From a virus, in the IMG/VR virus record IMGVR_UViG_3300012263_000013, positions 1 to 28,540 of that record: a DNA stretch of 28,540 nt; one strand, 5' to 3'. This document shows, one piece after another, positions 5,953-12,007 of this stretch; within the stretch, counting starts at the first letter, position 1; every line of letters starts with the position of its first letter. The notes beneath the pieces were generated by a model. The model was not told where the DNA came from. It did no database searches and saw nothing but the letters and a program-made list of their open reading frames with translations. A program made the translations under genes and the position numbers.

Positions 5953-6043
5953 TGGTAGTCGCGGTGGGTATTGAACCCACTACCTCTCTTTATTGGTGCT
6001 ACAGGAAGGTAACGCTCCTTCTACCACTCAGTTATCAGCTGAG
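5953..6043 (-). pseudogene. tRNA-Ile(GAT) 3' part with expanded variable region, 5' part missing
   Basis: A perfect anticodon arm CTCAG-CTGATAA-CTGAG (anticodon GAT), a T arm GTGGG-TTCAATA-CCCAC, acceptor strand CGCGACT, A73 and CCA are all present. The variable region is about 46 nt and contains a GAAGG/CCTTC hairpin. Upstream, where the D arm and 5' acceptor strand should be, lies the end of a homing-endonuclease-like gene whose stop codon falls in the anticodon loop. The gene therefore appears split or truncated by insertion. Confidence 0.65.
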
Positions 6044-6682
6044 GCCCTCACTTTTCGGACTCTGTAACGATTTTATATATTCTTCATTTAGTTTGTCTTC
6101 TGTTAATATCAATACTATTACATTATTCTGTTCACAAACACAAGTTATTTTTTCTTCGTCTTGAATTGCTAAAAAATTGTTTTTTGGATCTAAATAAATG
6201 TCGTAATCTACAAGATAGAAATCAGGAAAGTATTTTTTATTTATATTATACTTAATGTACTTGGGTCTAATCCATTTAATCCCTAGTGTATCTAATATCT
6301 CAGCACATCTTAATTCGTACGTTGATTGCAAGCAAACTTGCTTACCAAAAGAATCGTTATAATAAAATTTTTTACTTCTGCCTGCGCCTTCGCGGTAGCC
6401 TCCAAATCCTTGCTTTTTTGCTAGTCTTGACCTTTCTTCAACTGTTAACGTCGCCGCTCTTCCTGTAACTTTTCTTTTTCCTAATTTAAAGTCTTTTTTA
6501 GATTGCATCGACTGTTTTTTAGTCACTTCGCAAGTAAGTAGTGTTTTACCTTTATTCCATGCTGTTTTACCAGTCATTCCATTTTTGTATATTCTGTTAA
6601 TATTTGAAGGACAGGTTCTTTCATGGTTTGTATGACTATTTTTATTTTTGCATTCTTTACTACAGTGTTGGCATATAAGCAT
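6035..6682 (-). CDS. Putative homing endonuclease with N-terminal zinc finger, 215 aa
   Basis: N-terminus MLICQHCSKECKNKNSHTNH followed by a further Cys gives a C2-H-C type finger. Next is a WNKGK element like the DNA-binding NUMOD3 repeat. The C-terminal part has STYELRCAEILDTLGIKWIRPKYIKYN and YFPDFYLVDYDIYLDPKNN, which resembles a Vsr/PD-(D/E)xK nuclease fold (PDF...D.K). Start at 6682 follows AGGAG at proper spacing. The gene is visibly richer in A+T than its neighbours, and it lies between two unrelated tRNA halves. Typical of a mobile free-standing endonuclease; catalytic residues not certain. Confidence 0.75.
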   Translation of the reverse strand: MLICQHCSKECKNKNSHTNHERTCPSNINRIYKNGMTGKTAWNKGKTLLTCEVTKKQSMQSKKDFKLGKRKVTGRAATLTVEERSRLAKKQGFGGYREGAGRSKKFYYNDSFGKQVCLQSTYELRCAEILDTLGIKWIRPKYIKYNINKKYFPDFYLVDYDIYLDPKNNFLAIQDEEKITCVCEQNNVIVLILTEDKLNEEYIKSLQSPKSEGLS

Positions 6683-6713
6683 AATAGTTCTCCTATGCTT
6701 ATTTAGCATTAAG

Positions 6714-6748
6714 CTCGGCTCGGTGCTCTACTATTGAGCTAATTGACC
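6714..6748 (-). pseudogene. 5' half of a tRNA gene
   Basis: GGTCAAT-TA-GCTC-AATAGTA-GAGC followed by CCGAG gives an acceptor 5' strand, D arm and the start of an anticodon stem, then stops. No matching 3' half (ATTGACC) is present nearby. The remaining acceptor of the tRNA-Ile fragment could pair only at the four outer positions. It lies just upstream of the endonuclease gene and probably marks the insertion edge. Confidence 0.55.
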
Positions 6749-6753
6749 ATATT

Positions 6754-6858
6754 CATTGTTTAAAAGATGTACTATCTGGCCAGTACGAGCAAACCTGCAG
6801 GCAACGTCTGGCGCGCCTTGTGAAATCGAATCACATCTAGTACATCACTAAAACAATG
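6754..6858 (-). ncRNA. 105-nt tRNA-sized structured element with long terminal stem
   Basis: The ends (6754-6774 and 6838-6858) are 21-nt inverted repeats matching at 17 positions, with all four mismatches together as one internal loop. Inside, the minus strand has a T-arm-like hairpin TGTGA-TTCGATT-TCACA and a second stem GCCAG/CTGGC with a GC-rich interior. It starts one base after the CCA of tRNA-Lys(TTT). No ORF. It resembles neither an intact tRNA nor a known RNA I can name. Confidence 0.5.
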
Positions 6859-6859
6859 T

Positions 6860-6934
6860 TGGTGTGCCGGGAGGGGATCGAACCCACGACCTTGGAATTA
6901 AAAGTTCCTTGCTCTACCTCTGAGCTACCGGCGC
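6860..6934 (-). tRNA. tRNA-Lys(TTT)
   Basis: Acceptor GCGCCGG/CCGGCAC with the same C2-A71 mismatch as the other tRNA-Lys, anticodon stem AGGAA/TTCCA with loop CTTTTAA (anticodon TTT), T arm GTGGG-TTCGATC-CCCTC, A73 and CCA. Confidence 0.92.
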
Positions 6935-7007
6935 ATTTGTTTATCACGATGCTTGTGTTTGTGTTTTTGTTTCATTGTATTCTCTTTCTGCTTGTGTGTA
7001 AGCTTAT

Positions 7008-7036
7008 GTTGTAACATGCATACACGATGTTGTCAA
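7008..7036 (-). promoter_or_regulatory. sigma70-type promoter, TTGACA-17-TACAAC
   Basis: TTGACA at 7036-7031, TACAAC at 7013-7008, spacer 17, placed between tRNA-Glu and tRNA-Lys(TTT). It should drive tRNA-Lys, the structured element and the endonuclease gene. Confidence 0.65.
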
Positions 7037-7051
7037 TAGTTATAGTGGAAG

Positions 7052-7127
7052 TGGAAGCGCCAACAGGAGTTGAACCCGTCTCTCCAGGGCGAAAACCTAG
7101 TATCCTAAACCGATAGACGATGGCGCC
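7052..7127 (-). tRNA. tRNA-Glu(TTC)
   Basis: Acceptor GGCGCCA/TGGCGCT with a G1-U72 pair, D arm of Glu type (TC-GTCT...GGAT), anticodon stem CTAGG/CCTGG with loop TTTTCGC (anticodon TTC), T arm ACGGG-TTCAACT-CCTGT, CCA encoded. The discriminator is T73 instead of the usual G. Confidence 0.92.
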
Positions 7128-7132
7128 TTATT

Positions 7133-7209
7133 TGGTGGTGCATCGTGGATTCGAACCACGCACCTTACCGTTATGAGCGGTATACTCTAACCCAATGAGC
7201 TAATGCACC
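7133..7209 (-). tRNA. tRNA with CAT anticodon (elongator Met or Ile2)
   Basis: Perfect cloverleaf: acceptor GGTGCAT/ATGCACC, D arm GCTC/GAGT, anticodon stem TACCG/CGGTA with loop CTCATAA, T arm CGTGG-TTCGAAT-CCACG, A73, CCA. It lacks the GGG/CCC anticodon stem of initiators. A CAT tRNA is either elongator Met or the minor tRNA-Ile whose C34 is turned into lysidine by TilS. The C5-G68 pair is as in tRNA-Ile2, and the phage encodes a TilS-like protein, so Ile2 is a real option. Confidence 0.92.
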
Positions 7210-7214
7210 AAAAT

Positions 7215-7303
7215 TGGAATTCAAGGTCGGAATCGAACCGACGTAAGACTAACTACTGTCCACGGATTTGCAATCCGTTGCATAACCATTCTGCCACTTG
7301 AAT
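7215..7303 (-). tRNA. tRNA-Cys(GCA) with a 19-nt variable arm
   Basis: Perfect acceptor ATTCAAG/CTTGAAT, discriminator T73 (the Cys identity base), anticodon stem ACGGA/TCCGT with loop TTGCAAA (anticodon GCA), T arm GTCGG-TTCGATT-CCGAC, CCA encoded. The variable region is 19 nt (GGACAGTAGTTAGTCTTAC, able to form a GAC/GTC stem), whereas ordinary tRNA-Cys has 4-5 nt. Confidence 0.9.
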
Positions 7304-7424
7304 AAATCTATTTTAGAAGATTGTCCAAGGAATCAACCCTTGCTTCACCATCTGATAACGCCTGTCTTTGTGTAATCAGCACGTAAACATTTGTGACCAT
7401 CGACAATCTTCTAAAATAGATTTA
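7303..7424 (-). repeat. 23-nt perfect inverted repeat enclosing a 76-nt tRNA-like interior
   Basis: 7303-7325 and 7402-7424 are exact reverse complements. The 76-nt interior ends, on the minus strand, in a T-arm-like hairpin CAAGG-GTTGATT-CCTTG set directly against the long stem, as T arm and acceptor would be, and contains a short GTG/CAC stem with the loop CTGATTA. No CCA follows. The downstream arm touches the 5' end of tRNA-Cys and the upstream arm covers the last codons of the GIY-YIG-like gene. Confidence 0.7.
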
Positions 7425-7971
7425 AAATAGTTTCTTTGTTTTTACAAGAAAACCATTCTTTAGTTATAGAAATAGCAGAAAGTTCTTTGATTAGTTTTGT
7501 TTCTTCTTCATTATGAAAAGGTAATAGGTTTAAAGCTAATATAACTGCATCTATTCCATTATGAGTTTTATAATTACCCAATCTATTTGTTATGTTTGTA
7601 GTTTTTCCTATCTTTATTTTGTCATGTACTTCAATGCAATAAAGATATCCTAGATTTAATGTTTCGTTTATCTTAGAAAGATTTATAAATCGATCCAATA
7701 CCTTTAGAGAATCTTTATCTAAAAAATCTATGTTTCCATTGAATCTTCTTAAAAATTCATTCAACAGTAATATTTGTATATCTTTCTTGTGCTTTTTTGC
7801 TACTGCATGATCTTGTAAAATCTTATCTATAGTTTTACCGTTACTAAAATTTTCATAACTGTTTTTTGCTAATTCTTGTAATTGAAAAATTCCTAATGTT
7901 CTCATTAACACTTTTTTGTTTGCCTTATTTCTTTTTATTTGTGTATTTACAAATTTTTTACGTATAAACAT
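7411..7971 (-). CDS. GIY-YIG-like nuclease (T5orf172 type), 186 aa
   Basis: The C-terminal third has GYLYCIEVHDKIKIGKTTNITNRLGNY (about residues 108-134). This is the G-Y-x-Y-x-I ... KIGKT...R...Y pattern of GIY-YIG/T5orf172 domains. Further on are LNLLPFHNEEETKLIKEL (Glu position) and EWFSC. The N-terminal half is a basic helical region, probably DNA-binding. The ATG at 7971 follows AAGGA. The gene is strongly A+T-rich and ends inside an inverted repeat beside tRNA-Cys, consistent with a mobile nuclease gene in the tRNA array. Confidence 0.75.
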   Translation of the reverse strand: MFIRKKFVNTQIKRNKANKKVLMRTLGIFQLQELAKNSYENFSNGKTIDKILQDHAVAKKHKKDIQILLLNEFLRRFNGNIDFLDKDSLKVLDRFINLSKINETLNLGYLYCIEVHDKIKIGKTTNITNRLGNYKTHNGIDAVILALNLLPFHNEEETKLIKELSAISITKEWFSCKNKETILNLF

Positions 7972-7984
7972 TAGTATAATCCTT

Positions 7985-8281
7985 TATAGTTAGTCTTTTG
8001 TTCTTGCGAGATATGTTTTCTGACATTTCAGAATTTCCCGCAAGTAAGCCTTCACTTACTCATGTCTTCTCTTTGATGTTGTCTCCATCAAAGTATATCC
8101 ACATGCTCAATATACAATTACCACAACTAAATGTCAGCTACTTTTTTCTCTATATGAGACATTGTTTTCACAATACCTGAATCAGGTTGGGAGTATATTT
8201 CCCAACAACGCTATAAACTAAAAGCCTCTTAGTATTGCTACTGGAGGCTGTTTAATTAGATGTTTGTATTAAGGAAACTGT
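7985..8281 (-). ncRNA. Densely folded non-coding RNA candidate
   Basis: About 300 nt without an ORF, downstream of two tandem promoters. Reading along the transcript: GCCTC/GAGGC, a 7-bp GTTGGGA/TCCCAAC hairpin, CTGATTCAG, AATGTC/GACATT enclosing CTC/GAG, an 8-bp CTTTGATG/CATCAAAG hairpin, AGTAAG/CTTACT, then CTTGCG/CGCAAG enclosing TTCTGA/TCAGAA. Such density beside tRNAs recalls large ornate phage RNAs (GOLLD, ROOL), but I cannot match a consensus by eye. Confidence 0.5.
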
Positions 8282-8383
8282 TTAATTTCCTCCACCCCAA
8301 CCTTCAGAAAATCCAAAGCGATACTCATAGCATTCTTTAATGCTTTCTATCATAATATACATATGTTTAAAAATGTGAGTCAT
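8282..8383 (-). CDS. Possible 33-aa protein
   Basis: Reads MTHIFKHMYIMIESIKECYEYRFGFSEGWGGGN in full and sits at the start of the transcript from the promoter at 8417-8445, with AGGA about 11 nt upstream. The aromatic, glycine-rich ending and clean frame look protein-like, but the spacing is long and I know no homologue. I do not quote it as certain. Confidence 0.45.
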   Translation of the reverse strand: MTHIFKHMYIMIESIKECYEYRFGFSEGWGGGN

Positions 8384-8416
8384 TCTTTTAATCGTCCTGT
8401 TTATGTTGTTGTGTTT

Positions 8417-8445
8417 AACTTAACACATACTTATTTATCTGTCAA
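8417..8445 (-). promoter_or_regulatory. sigma70-type promoter, TTGACA-17-TAAGTT
   Basis: TTGACA at 8445-8440 and TAAGTT at 8422-8417, spacer 17. Second of two tandem promoters ahead of the structured RNA and the GIY-YIG gene. Confidence 0.65.
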
Positions 8446-8507
8446 CTAGTTTTATTTATCTCTTTTGAAATAATTAAGCTAGTTGTTTAATTTGTCTACT
8501 TGTTTAT

Positions 8508-8536
8508 ATAGTACAGTAGTTAAACCACTGTGTCAA
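8508..8536 (-). promoter_or_regulatory. sigma70-type promoter, TTGACA-17-TACTAT
   Basis: TTGACA at 8536-8531 and TACTAT at 8513-8508, spacer 17, beginning just after the stop of the 132-aa gene. First of two tandem promoters for the tRNA region. Confidence 0.8.
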
Positions 8537-8544
8537 CCTCTAAT

Positions 8545-8943
8545 TTACATAAGTCCTGCAAGTATTTTGTAATTTTCATATGACTTCTTGATAGCAGGAT
8601 TGTCTTCGTGTGTTTCGGCTGTGAGAATCAAGTCGTACCAATATTCGAGTTGGCGAGATGCAAATGCACCAAACTGACGCGGCTGATGAAGCTTGCCAGA
8701 AACTTTTAACCAGACACAAGTTTCTCGAAATTTTTCTTCCTGGTCGGCGTAACCAAACCATTCGGGCATGGAAGTGTGGCCATGCTGCCCGATGCCGCAA
8801 TATGCTGCCCAAATGTTACTCCACTGGCTGTCGTCTTCTGGATCAAAATTAGTACGGGCCACAACGACCATTACATCATCTCTATTTATAGTACCGTCGA
8901 CGATATCTCTTACGCAACGACTTAAACTTGTTCCTACCTTCAT
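8545..8943 (-). CDS. Conserved phage hypothetical protein, 132 aa
   Basis: Begins MKVGTSLSRCVRDIVDGTIN, continues VVVARTNFDPEDDSQW, and ends KLHQPRQFGAFA...YWYDLIL. This order is familiar from uncharacterised proteins of T4-like marine phages. No membrane segment, no catalytic motif. It is the last gene of the long operon before the two tRNA-region promoters; its start overlaps the upstream stop by 4 nt. Confidence 0.75.
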   Translation of the reverse strand: MKVGTSLSRCVRDIVDGTINRDDVMVVVARTNFDPEDDSQWSNIWAAYCGIGQHGHTSMPEWFGYADQEEKFRETCVWLKVSGKLHQPRQFGAFASRQLEYWYDLILTAETHEDNPAIKKSYENYKILAGLM

Positions 8944-9188
8944 TTGTTACTTTCCAGCCTAATATTTAATACAAAGTTTTCAACGAGCAACTTTGTAATT
9001 GTTCCTTGTGCAATCAACATTTTTTCATCTTCTTTTAGTCCTGCAAATTGCTCAACTACGCTAGACGCCATCAATTGGTATGCAGTTTCTTTGTTAACTG
9101 CCATCTTTGTCCAGTCAATTGGATCCTTGAGTTCTACCTCTTGCGCAATACTTGCTAGTTGGTCAACTGTTAACATCTGTGATTTCAT
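8940..9188 (-). CDS. Conserved phage hypothetical protein, 82 aa
   Basis: A short acidic helical protein (LKDPIDWTKMAVNKETAYQLMASSV ... ITKLLVENFVLNIRLE) of a kind common in T4-like marine phages. It overlaps both neighbours (26 nt upstream, 4 nt downstream). Function unknown. Confidence 0.7.
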   Translation of the reverse strand: MKSQMLTVDQLASIAQEVELKDPIDWTKMAVNKETAYQLMASSVVEQFAGLKEDEKMLIAQGTITKLLVENFVLNIRLESNK

Positions 9189-9927
9189 ATTCGTATCCTA
9201 ATTTGTAAAAGACTGTATCGTAGCCTGGTTGTGACGACACTATGGCCTGTCCTGTTATGCGGAACTTGTCTTTTTTTGAAATATAGTTCCACAGTGGTTG
9301 TGTTTGCGTAAAGTTCTTAACAAACACTGAAAGTATAGCATTGTCTTGAGTTACAAAGTAAAAGCGTCTTTCTTTTTCATTTTTACTTGCCCGCTTAACA
9401 GTTCCGGCAAATGTTAGTATCTCGTCGATTATAACCGTCTCTCCGTACTGATCCTCAGGGAGGCTCTTTCGTCCCTTAAGAATTGCTTCGGTTTGCAAAA
9501 ATTCATCGTAGAATGCTGGTAGCTTAACTAACATTTTAATGTGTTCTTGATTGACAGGTGTAGCAATGTCCAACGCTTCTTCGAGATCGGTCATAAACTG
9601 GCTTATGTGCATGTCTTTGATTCGACGCATCAGAATAGTGTTGATAAAATGCGACCTAATTTTGTCAGCTAACGCCTGATCATCCATTGAAATATCAACA
9701 TCATGTTGATGAGAATCTGGCGATGTTTTACCAATTAACTCCAGTTTCTGGTGTATTTTGTATAGGTCAGGTTGCTTTGCAGTGCGCAGTATTGAACAAA
9801 TTAAAGCTATCGGATCCTCTGCAAATTCAAATAACTTTGGCTCGGGGTTTTGTGGTTGTAATTTGGCCTCCGGTGTGCAAGTCACATCAGCAACCGGATT
9901 ATAAAAATCTTTATTTAAATGTGGCAT
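9163..9927 (-). CDS. Hypothetical protein, 254 aa
   Basis: After a Pro-rich start, a helical middle (residues ~40-150) leads to a beta-rich C-terminal part: VIIDEILTFAGTVKRASKN ... RRFYFVTQDNAILSVFVKNF ... FRITGQAIVSSQ. The last part could be an OB-like fold, given the alternating strands, but I see no diagnostic motif. It starts 6 bp after the neighbouring stop and overlaps the next gene by 26 nt. Confidence 0.7.
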   Translation of the reverse strand: MPHLNKDFYNPVADVTCTPEAKLQPQNPEPKLFEFAEDPIALICSILRTAKQPDLYKIHQKLELIGKTSPDSHQHDVDISMDDQALADKIRSHFINTILMRRIKDMHISQFMTDLEEALDIATPVNQEHIKMLVKLPAFYDEFLQTEAILKGRKSLPEDQYGETVIIDEILTFAGTVKRASKNEKERRFYFVTQDNAILSVFVKNFTQTQPLWNYISKKDKFRITGQAIVSSQPGYDTVFYKLGYEYEITDVNS

Positions 9928-9933
9928 ATTATA

Positions 9934-10650
9934 TTAAGACCACAAATTTTCGTAGTAGCGGCCAAACAATCTAAAGCCGTTGGTGATGCGGGCCTGGAAT
10001 GCATCTCTGCCCACTGTGTCAATTTTAAAAGTGTCGCGGGGCCCTTTGATCATCTCACTGTTTCCGGATTCTAACTTTTCCAAATAGGTGTCATGCTCGC
10101 CACTGTAGAATTGGTTTTCCCAATTGTCGTCTTGCTTGGTTTGAAAGGCAAAGATCATTTCATCCAGCACCCAGTCCCAGCGTTTAAAGTGGTTGCTGTC
10201 GATGTCCCATTTGTCCTCTTTGGGTTCTGCATTTGTACTCCAAAGATTTTCTGGAACATCACTGTCATCAACAAGACATGCGCCTTGTTGATGTTCTTTG
10301 AGATGTTCTAGCATAGGAAGAATCACATAAGAAAGTGTGTGATCCATGCTCCAGGTGTCGCTGTGGTCAATTCGAACGTCGATCTTTCGGTGTTGCTTGC
10401 TGTGTATCCAGCTTAGAAATTTGGACAACACAGTGTTATGACGAGTATGGTCACTAAACTTTTTTCTTTCTCCAACTTGGGTTTCTGGCTCAATACTGCC
10501 GTGTGCAAGTAATTCACCAAATTTGTGGACCCAGTTGGGCTTGCAAGTCATTCCATCTTCGTCTTTGACTTCCTTGACCCAGAAGCAAATAGCATCAGCC
10601 AATTGGTATGGACCGAACCACCTTGGATAACCGCCTATCTTAACTTTCAT
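9934..10650 (-). CDS. Conserved marine-phage hypothetical protein, 238 aa
   Basis: MKVKIGGYPRWFGPYQLAD at the start, FLSWIHSKQHRKIDVRIDHSDTWSMDHTLSYVILPMLEHLK in the middle, then a long tail rich in Trp and acidic residues. This D-x-W-S-M-D-x-T-L signature is familiar from many uncharacterised marine myophage proteins. No enzyme motif assigned. The start has GGAGA and overlaps the upstream gene by 11 nt. Confidence 0.75.
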   Translation of the reverse strand: MKVKIGGYPRWFGPYQLADAICFWVKEVKDEDGMTCKPNWVHKFGELLAHGSIEPETQVGERKKFSDHTRHNTVLSKFLSWIHSKQHRKIDVRIDHSDTWSMDHTLSYVILPMLEHLKEHQQGACLVDDSDVPENLWSTNAEPKEDKWDIDSNHFKRWDWVLDEMIFAFQTKQDDNWENQFYSGEHDTYLEKLESGNSEMIKGPRDTFKIDTVGRDAFQARITNGFRLFGRYYENLWS

Positions 10651-10894
10651 TGTTGTCTCCTTTTCTACGTGTATATGGCATAGGTGCCTGTGGCCTGATG
10701 CGTTTTTGGCGGCTTGCTGATACAGCTTCGTACTCCGCAGTCATTCCAAATCTACATGATTCCATACGGCGACGCATGGGCGATTCCCGATAATTAAACC
10801 GACGGAAAAATATGGAGTAACCATCGTCTAATTTTGCACCAAAAAATGCAAAGCCTGTTTTCCAGCAATATCTATCTTTTGTTTTGCGTATCAT
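10640..10894 (-). CDS. Hypothetical protein, 84 aa
   Basis: Contains YCWKTGFAFFGAKLDDGYSIFFRRFNYRESPMRRRMES and a basic C-terminus. The ATG at 10894 overlaps the stop of the upstream 28-aa ORF (ATGA). Basic overall; could bind nucleic acid. No family recognised. Confidence 0.6.
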   Translation of the reverse strand: MIRKTKDRYCWKTGFAFFGAKLDDGYSIFFRRFNYRESPMRRRMESCRFGMTAEYEAVSASRQKRIRPQAPMPYTRRKGDNNES

Positions 10895-10977
10895 TTTATC
10901 CGTCCACTGTACCAGACAACGTTGCCTAATATTTTACGTGCTTTGTCTTCGTTTTCTTGTGTACAAAGGTTATTCAT
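10891..10977 (-). CDS. Tiny protein, 28 aa
   Basis: Starts MNNLCTQENEDKARKIL and ends VVWYSGRIK. Both ends use the ATGA stop/start overlap with the flanking genes, which is strong positional support for such a short ORF. Function unknown. Confidence 0.55.
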   Translation of the reverse strand: MNNLCTQENEDKARKILGNVVWYSGRIK

Positions 10978-11132
10978 TCTCTATCATTCCCAAAGGCCAT
11001 TGCGACCATTGCATCTTCGCTGCCAATATAGCGACTGTGTTTCATTGCTAGCTCGAGCATCTCTCCAGGGTATCCCTGAGCTAGTAGCCACAATGATAGT
11101 AGACTTGGGTTTTGTACAATGCTTATCAACAC
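10974..11132 (-). CDS. Hypothetical protein, about 52 aa (start uncertain, GTG)
   Basis: The frame reads VLISIVQNPSLLSLWLLAQG, YPGEMLELAMKHSRYIGSED and AMVAMAFGNDRE in sequence, a composition much more protein-like than the overlapping frame that starts with ATG. Its stop overlaps the next ORF by ATGA. The frame is open up to 11168 but has no ATG; GTG at 11132 is the most likely start, without a good ribosome site, so it may depend on coupling to the upstream gene. Hydrophobic N-terminal half. Confidence 0.5.
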   Translation of the reverse strand: MLISIVQNPSLLSLWLLAQGYPGEMLELAMKHSRYIGSEDAMVAMAFGNDRE

Positions 11133-11168
11133 TGTCTTGGGAAATCCATACTTCCAGCCTCCGGGGGA

Positions 11169-11537
11169 TCAATTGTTATTGTTAGTTTTTGAGAGTCTTG
11201 CATTTCTAAATTTTCCAACATCTTGCACAGCAGATTCGAGAGTTGCAGCATAATTAAGAGCAGTCTGCTCTTCCATGTAAATTACAGCTTCTACGTCAAC
11301 GTACCCTTTTGTGAGAATCTGCCAAAGTTGTTTCCACCGATTCTTTTCTGACCAGCACGATGTTGCGCGCACGTATGTGGTAACGATAACAGCCATGTCG
11401 TCGGCTTCGATCGTAAGTTCATGCGCGCAATCCTGCTGTCCACAATCACATACAACTGTATAAAACATACTGTCGCCGTAATCAAGATTTTTGATAATAC
11501 CAGTTGCTGGAGTTTGTGGTTTTAGTTGGTTGGTCAT
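11169..11537 (-). CDS. Conserved phage hypothetical protein, 122 aa
   Basis: ATG at 11537 gives MTNQLKPQTPATGIIKNLDYGDSM. VVCDCGQQDCAHELTIEADD contains a CDCGQQDC cluster that looks like a metal-binding knuckle. The C-terminal half (VEAVIYMEEQTALNYAATLESAV) is helical and ends in a polar NNNN tail. Similar unassigned proteins occur in T4-like phages. Confidence 0.65.
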   Translation of the reverse strand: MTNQLKPQTPATGIIKNLDYGDSMFYTVVCDCGQQDCAHELTIEADDMAVIVTTYVRATSCWSEKNRWKQLWQILTKGYVDVEAVIYMEEQTALNYAATLESAVQDVGKFRNARLSKTNNNN

Positions 11538-11545
11538 AGTTTTCC

Positions 11546-11752
11546 TTACCATGTGCTTACATCAGTGATATCTTCGCGGCCTAATTCTTTTGGCGCAATT
11601 TGTTTAAACAGATTACCACGGTCCTGAAAGATAGCAATCTCATTAGGACCAAGTCCGCTGCCGTTCTCTTCATATTTAATTATAACCGTGTCAGCAGTTG
11701 GGTACTTGTCTAATGCAAGATACAGTAACATAATTTGTTCTCTGGTAATCAT
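11546..11752 (-). CDS. Hypothetical protein, 68 aa
   Basis: I take the ATG at 11752 (MITREQIMLLYLALDKYPTA). A helical start is followed by DTVIIKYEENGSGLGPNEIAIFQ, two likely strands with a Gly turn. The next gene starts 9 bp further on. Function unknown. Confidence 0.6.
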   Translation of the reverse strand: MITREQIMLLYLALDKYPTADTVIIKYEENGSGLGPNEIAIFQDRGNLFKQIAPKELGREDITDVSTW

Positions 11753-11788
11753 GTGGGTAATTCTTTCTCTGCTGCCCAAGCTGGAGTA

Positions 11789-12007
11789 TTATGTCTCTCT
11801 GATTGCACTAAGTAGATTTTCAACACTACTGTAACACGGCCTTGATGCTACGTCAACTTCTAATTTGTCATGACTGTTTTCTATTGCTAAAACTCGCGGA
11901 TCTTTTGTTTGCTGGGAAAACTCAGCAAAGTATTGGTCTGTTGAAATGTACGATTTCATAGAGTTTATGAAGTCTACGAACTCTTCGTATTCAAAGTCTT
12001 TATCCAT
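11789..12007 (-). CDS. Hypothetical protein, 72 aa
   Basis: Acidic, aromatic-rich N-terminus (MDKDFEYEEFVDFINSMKSYIS) and a helical ending (YSSVENLLSAIRET). Overlaps the TilS-like gene by 8 nt. No family recognised. Confidence 0.6.
   Translation of the reverse strand: MDKDFEYEEFVDFINSMKSYISTDQYFAEFSQQTKDPRVLAIENSHDKLEVDVASRPCYSSVENLLSAIRET

Noticed and set aside
6754-6858. Circularly permuted tRNA (T arm upstream of a 5' half).
   Set aside because: The downstream half-tRNA starts GGTCAAT and needs ATTGACC; the element offers no such strand and no CCA after the T-like hairpin.
7985-8281. Firm assignment as GOLLD or ROOL RNA.
   Set aside because: Only position and hairpin density agree; no consensus element could be matched without a covariance search.
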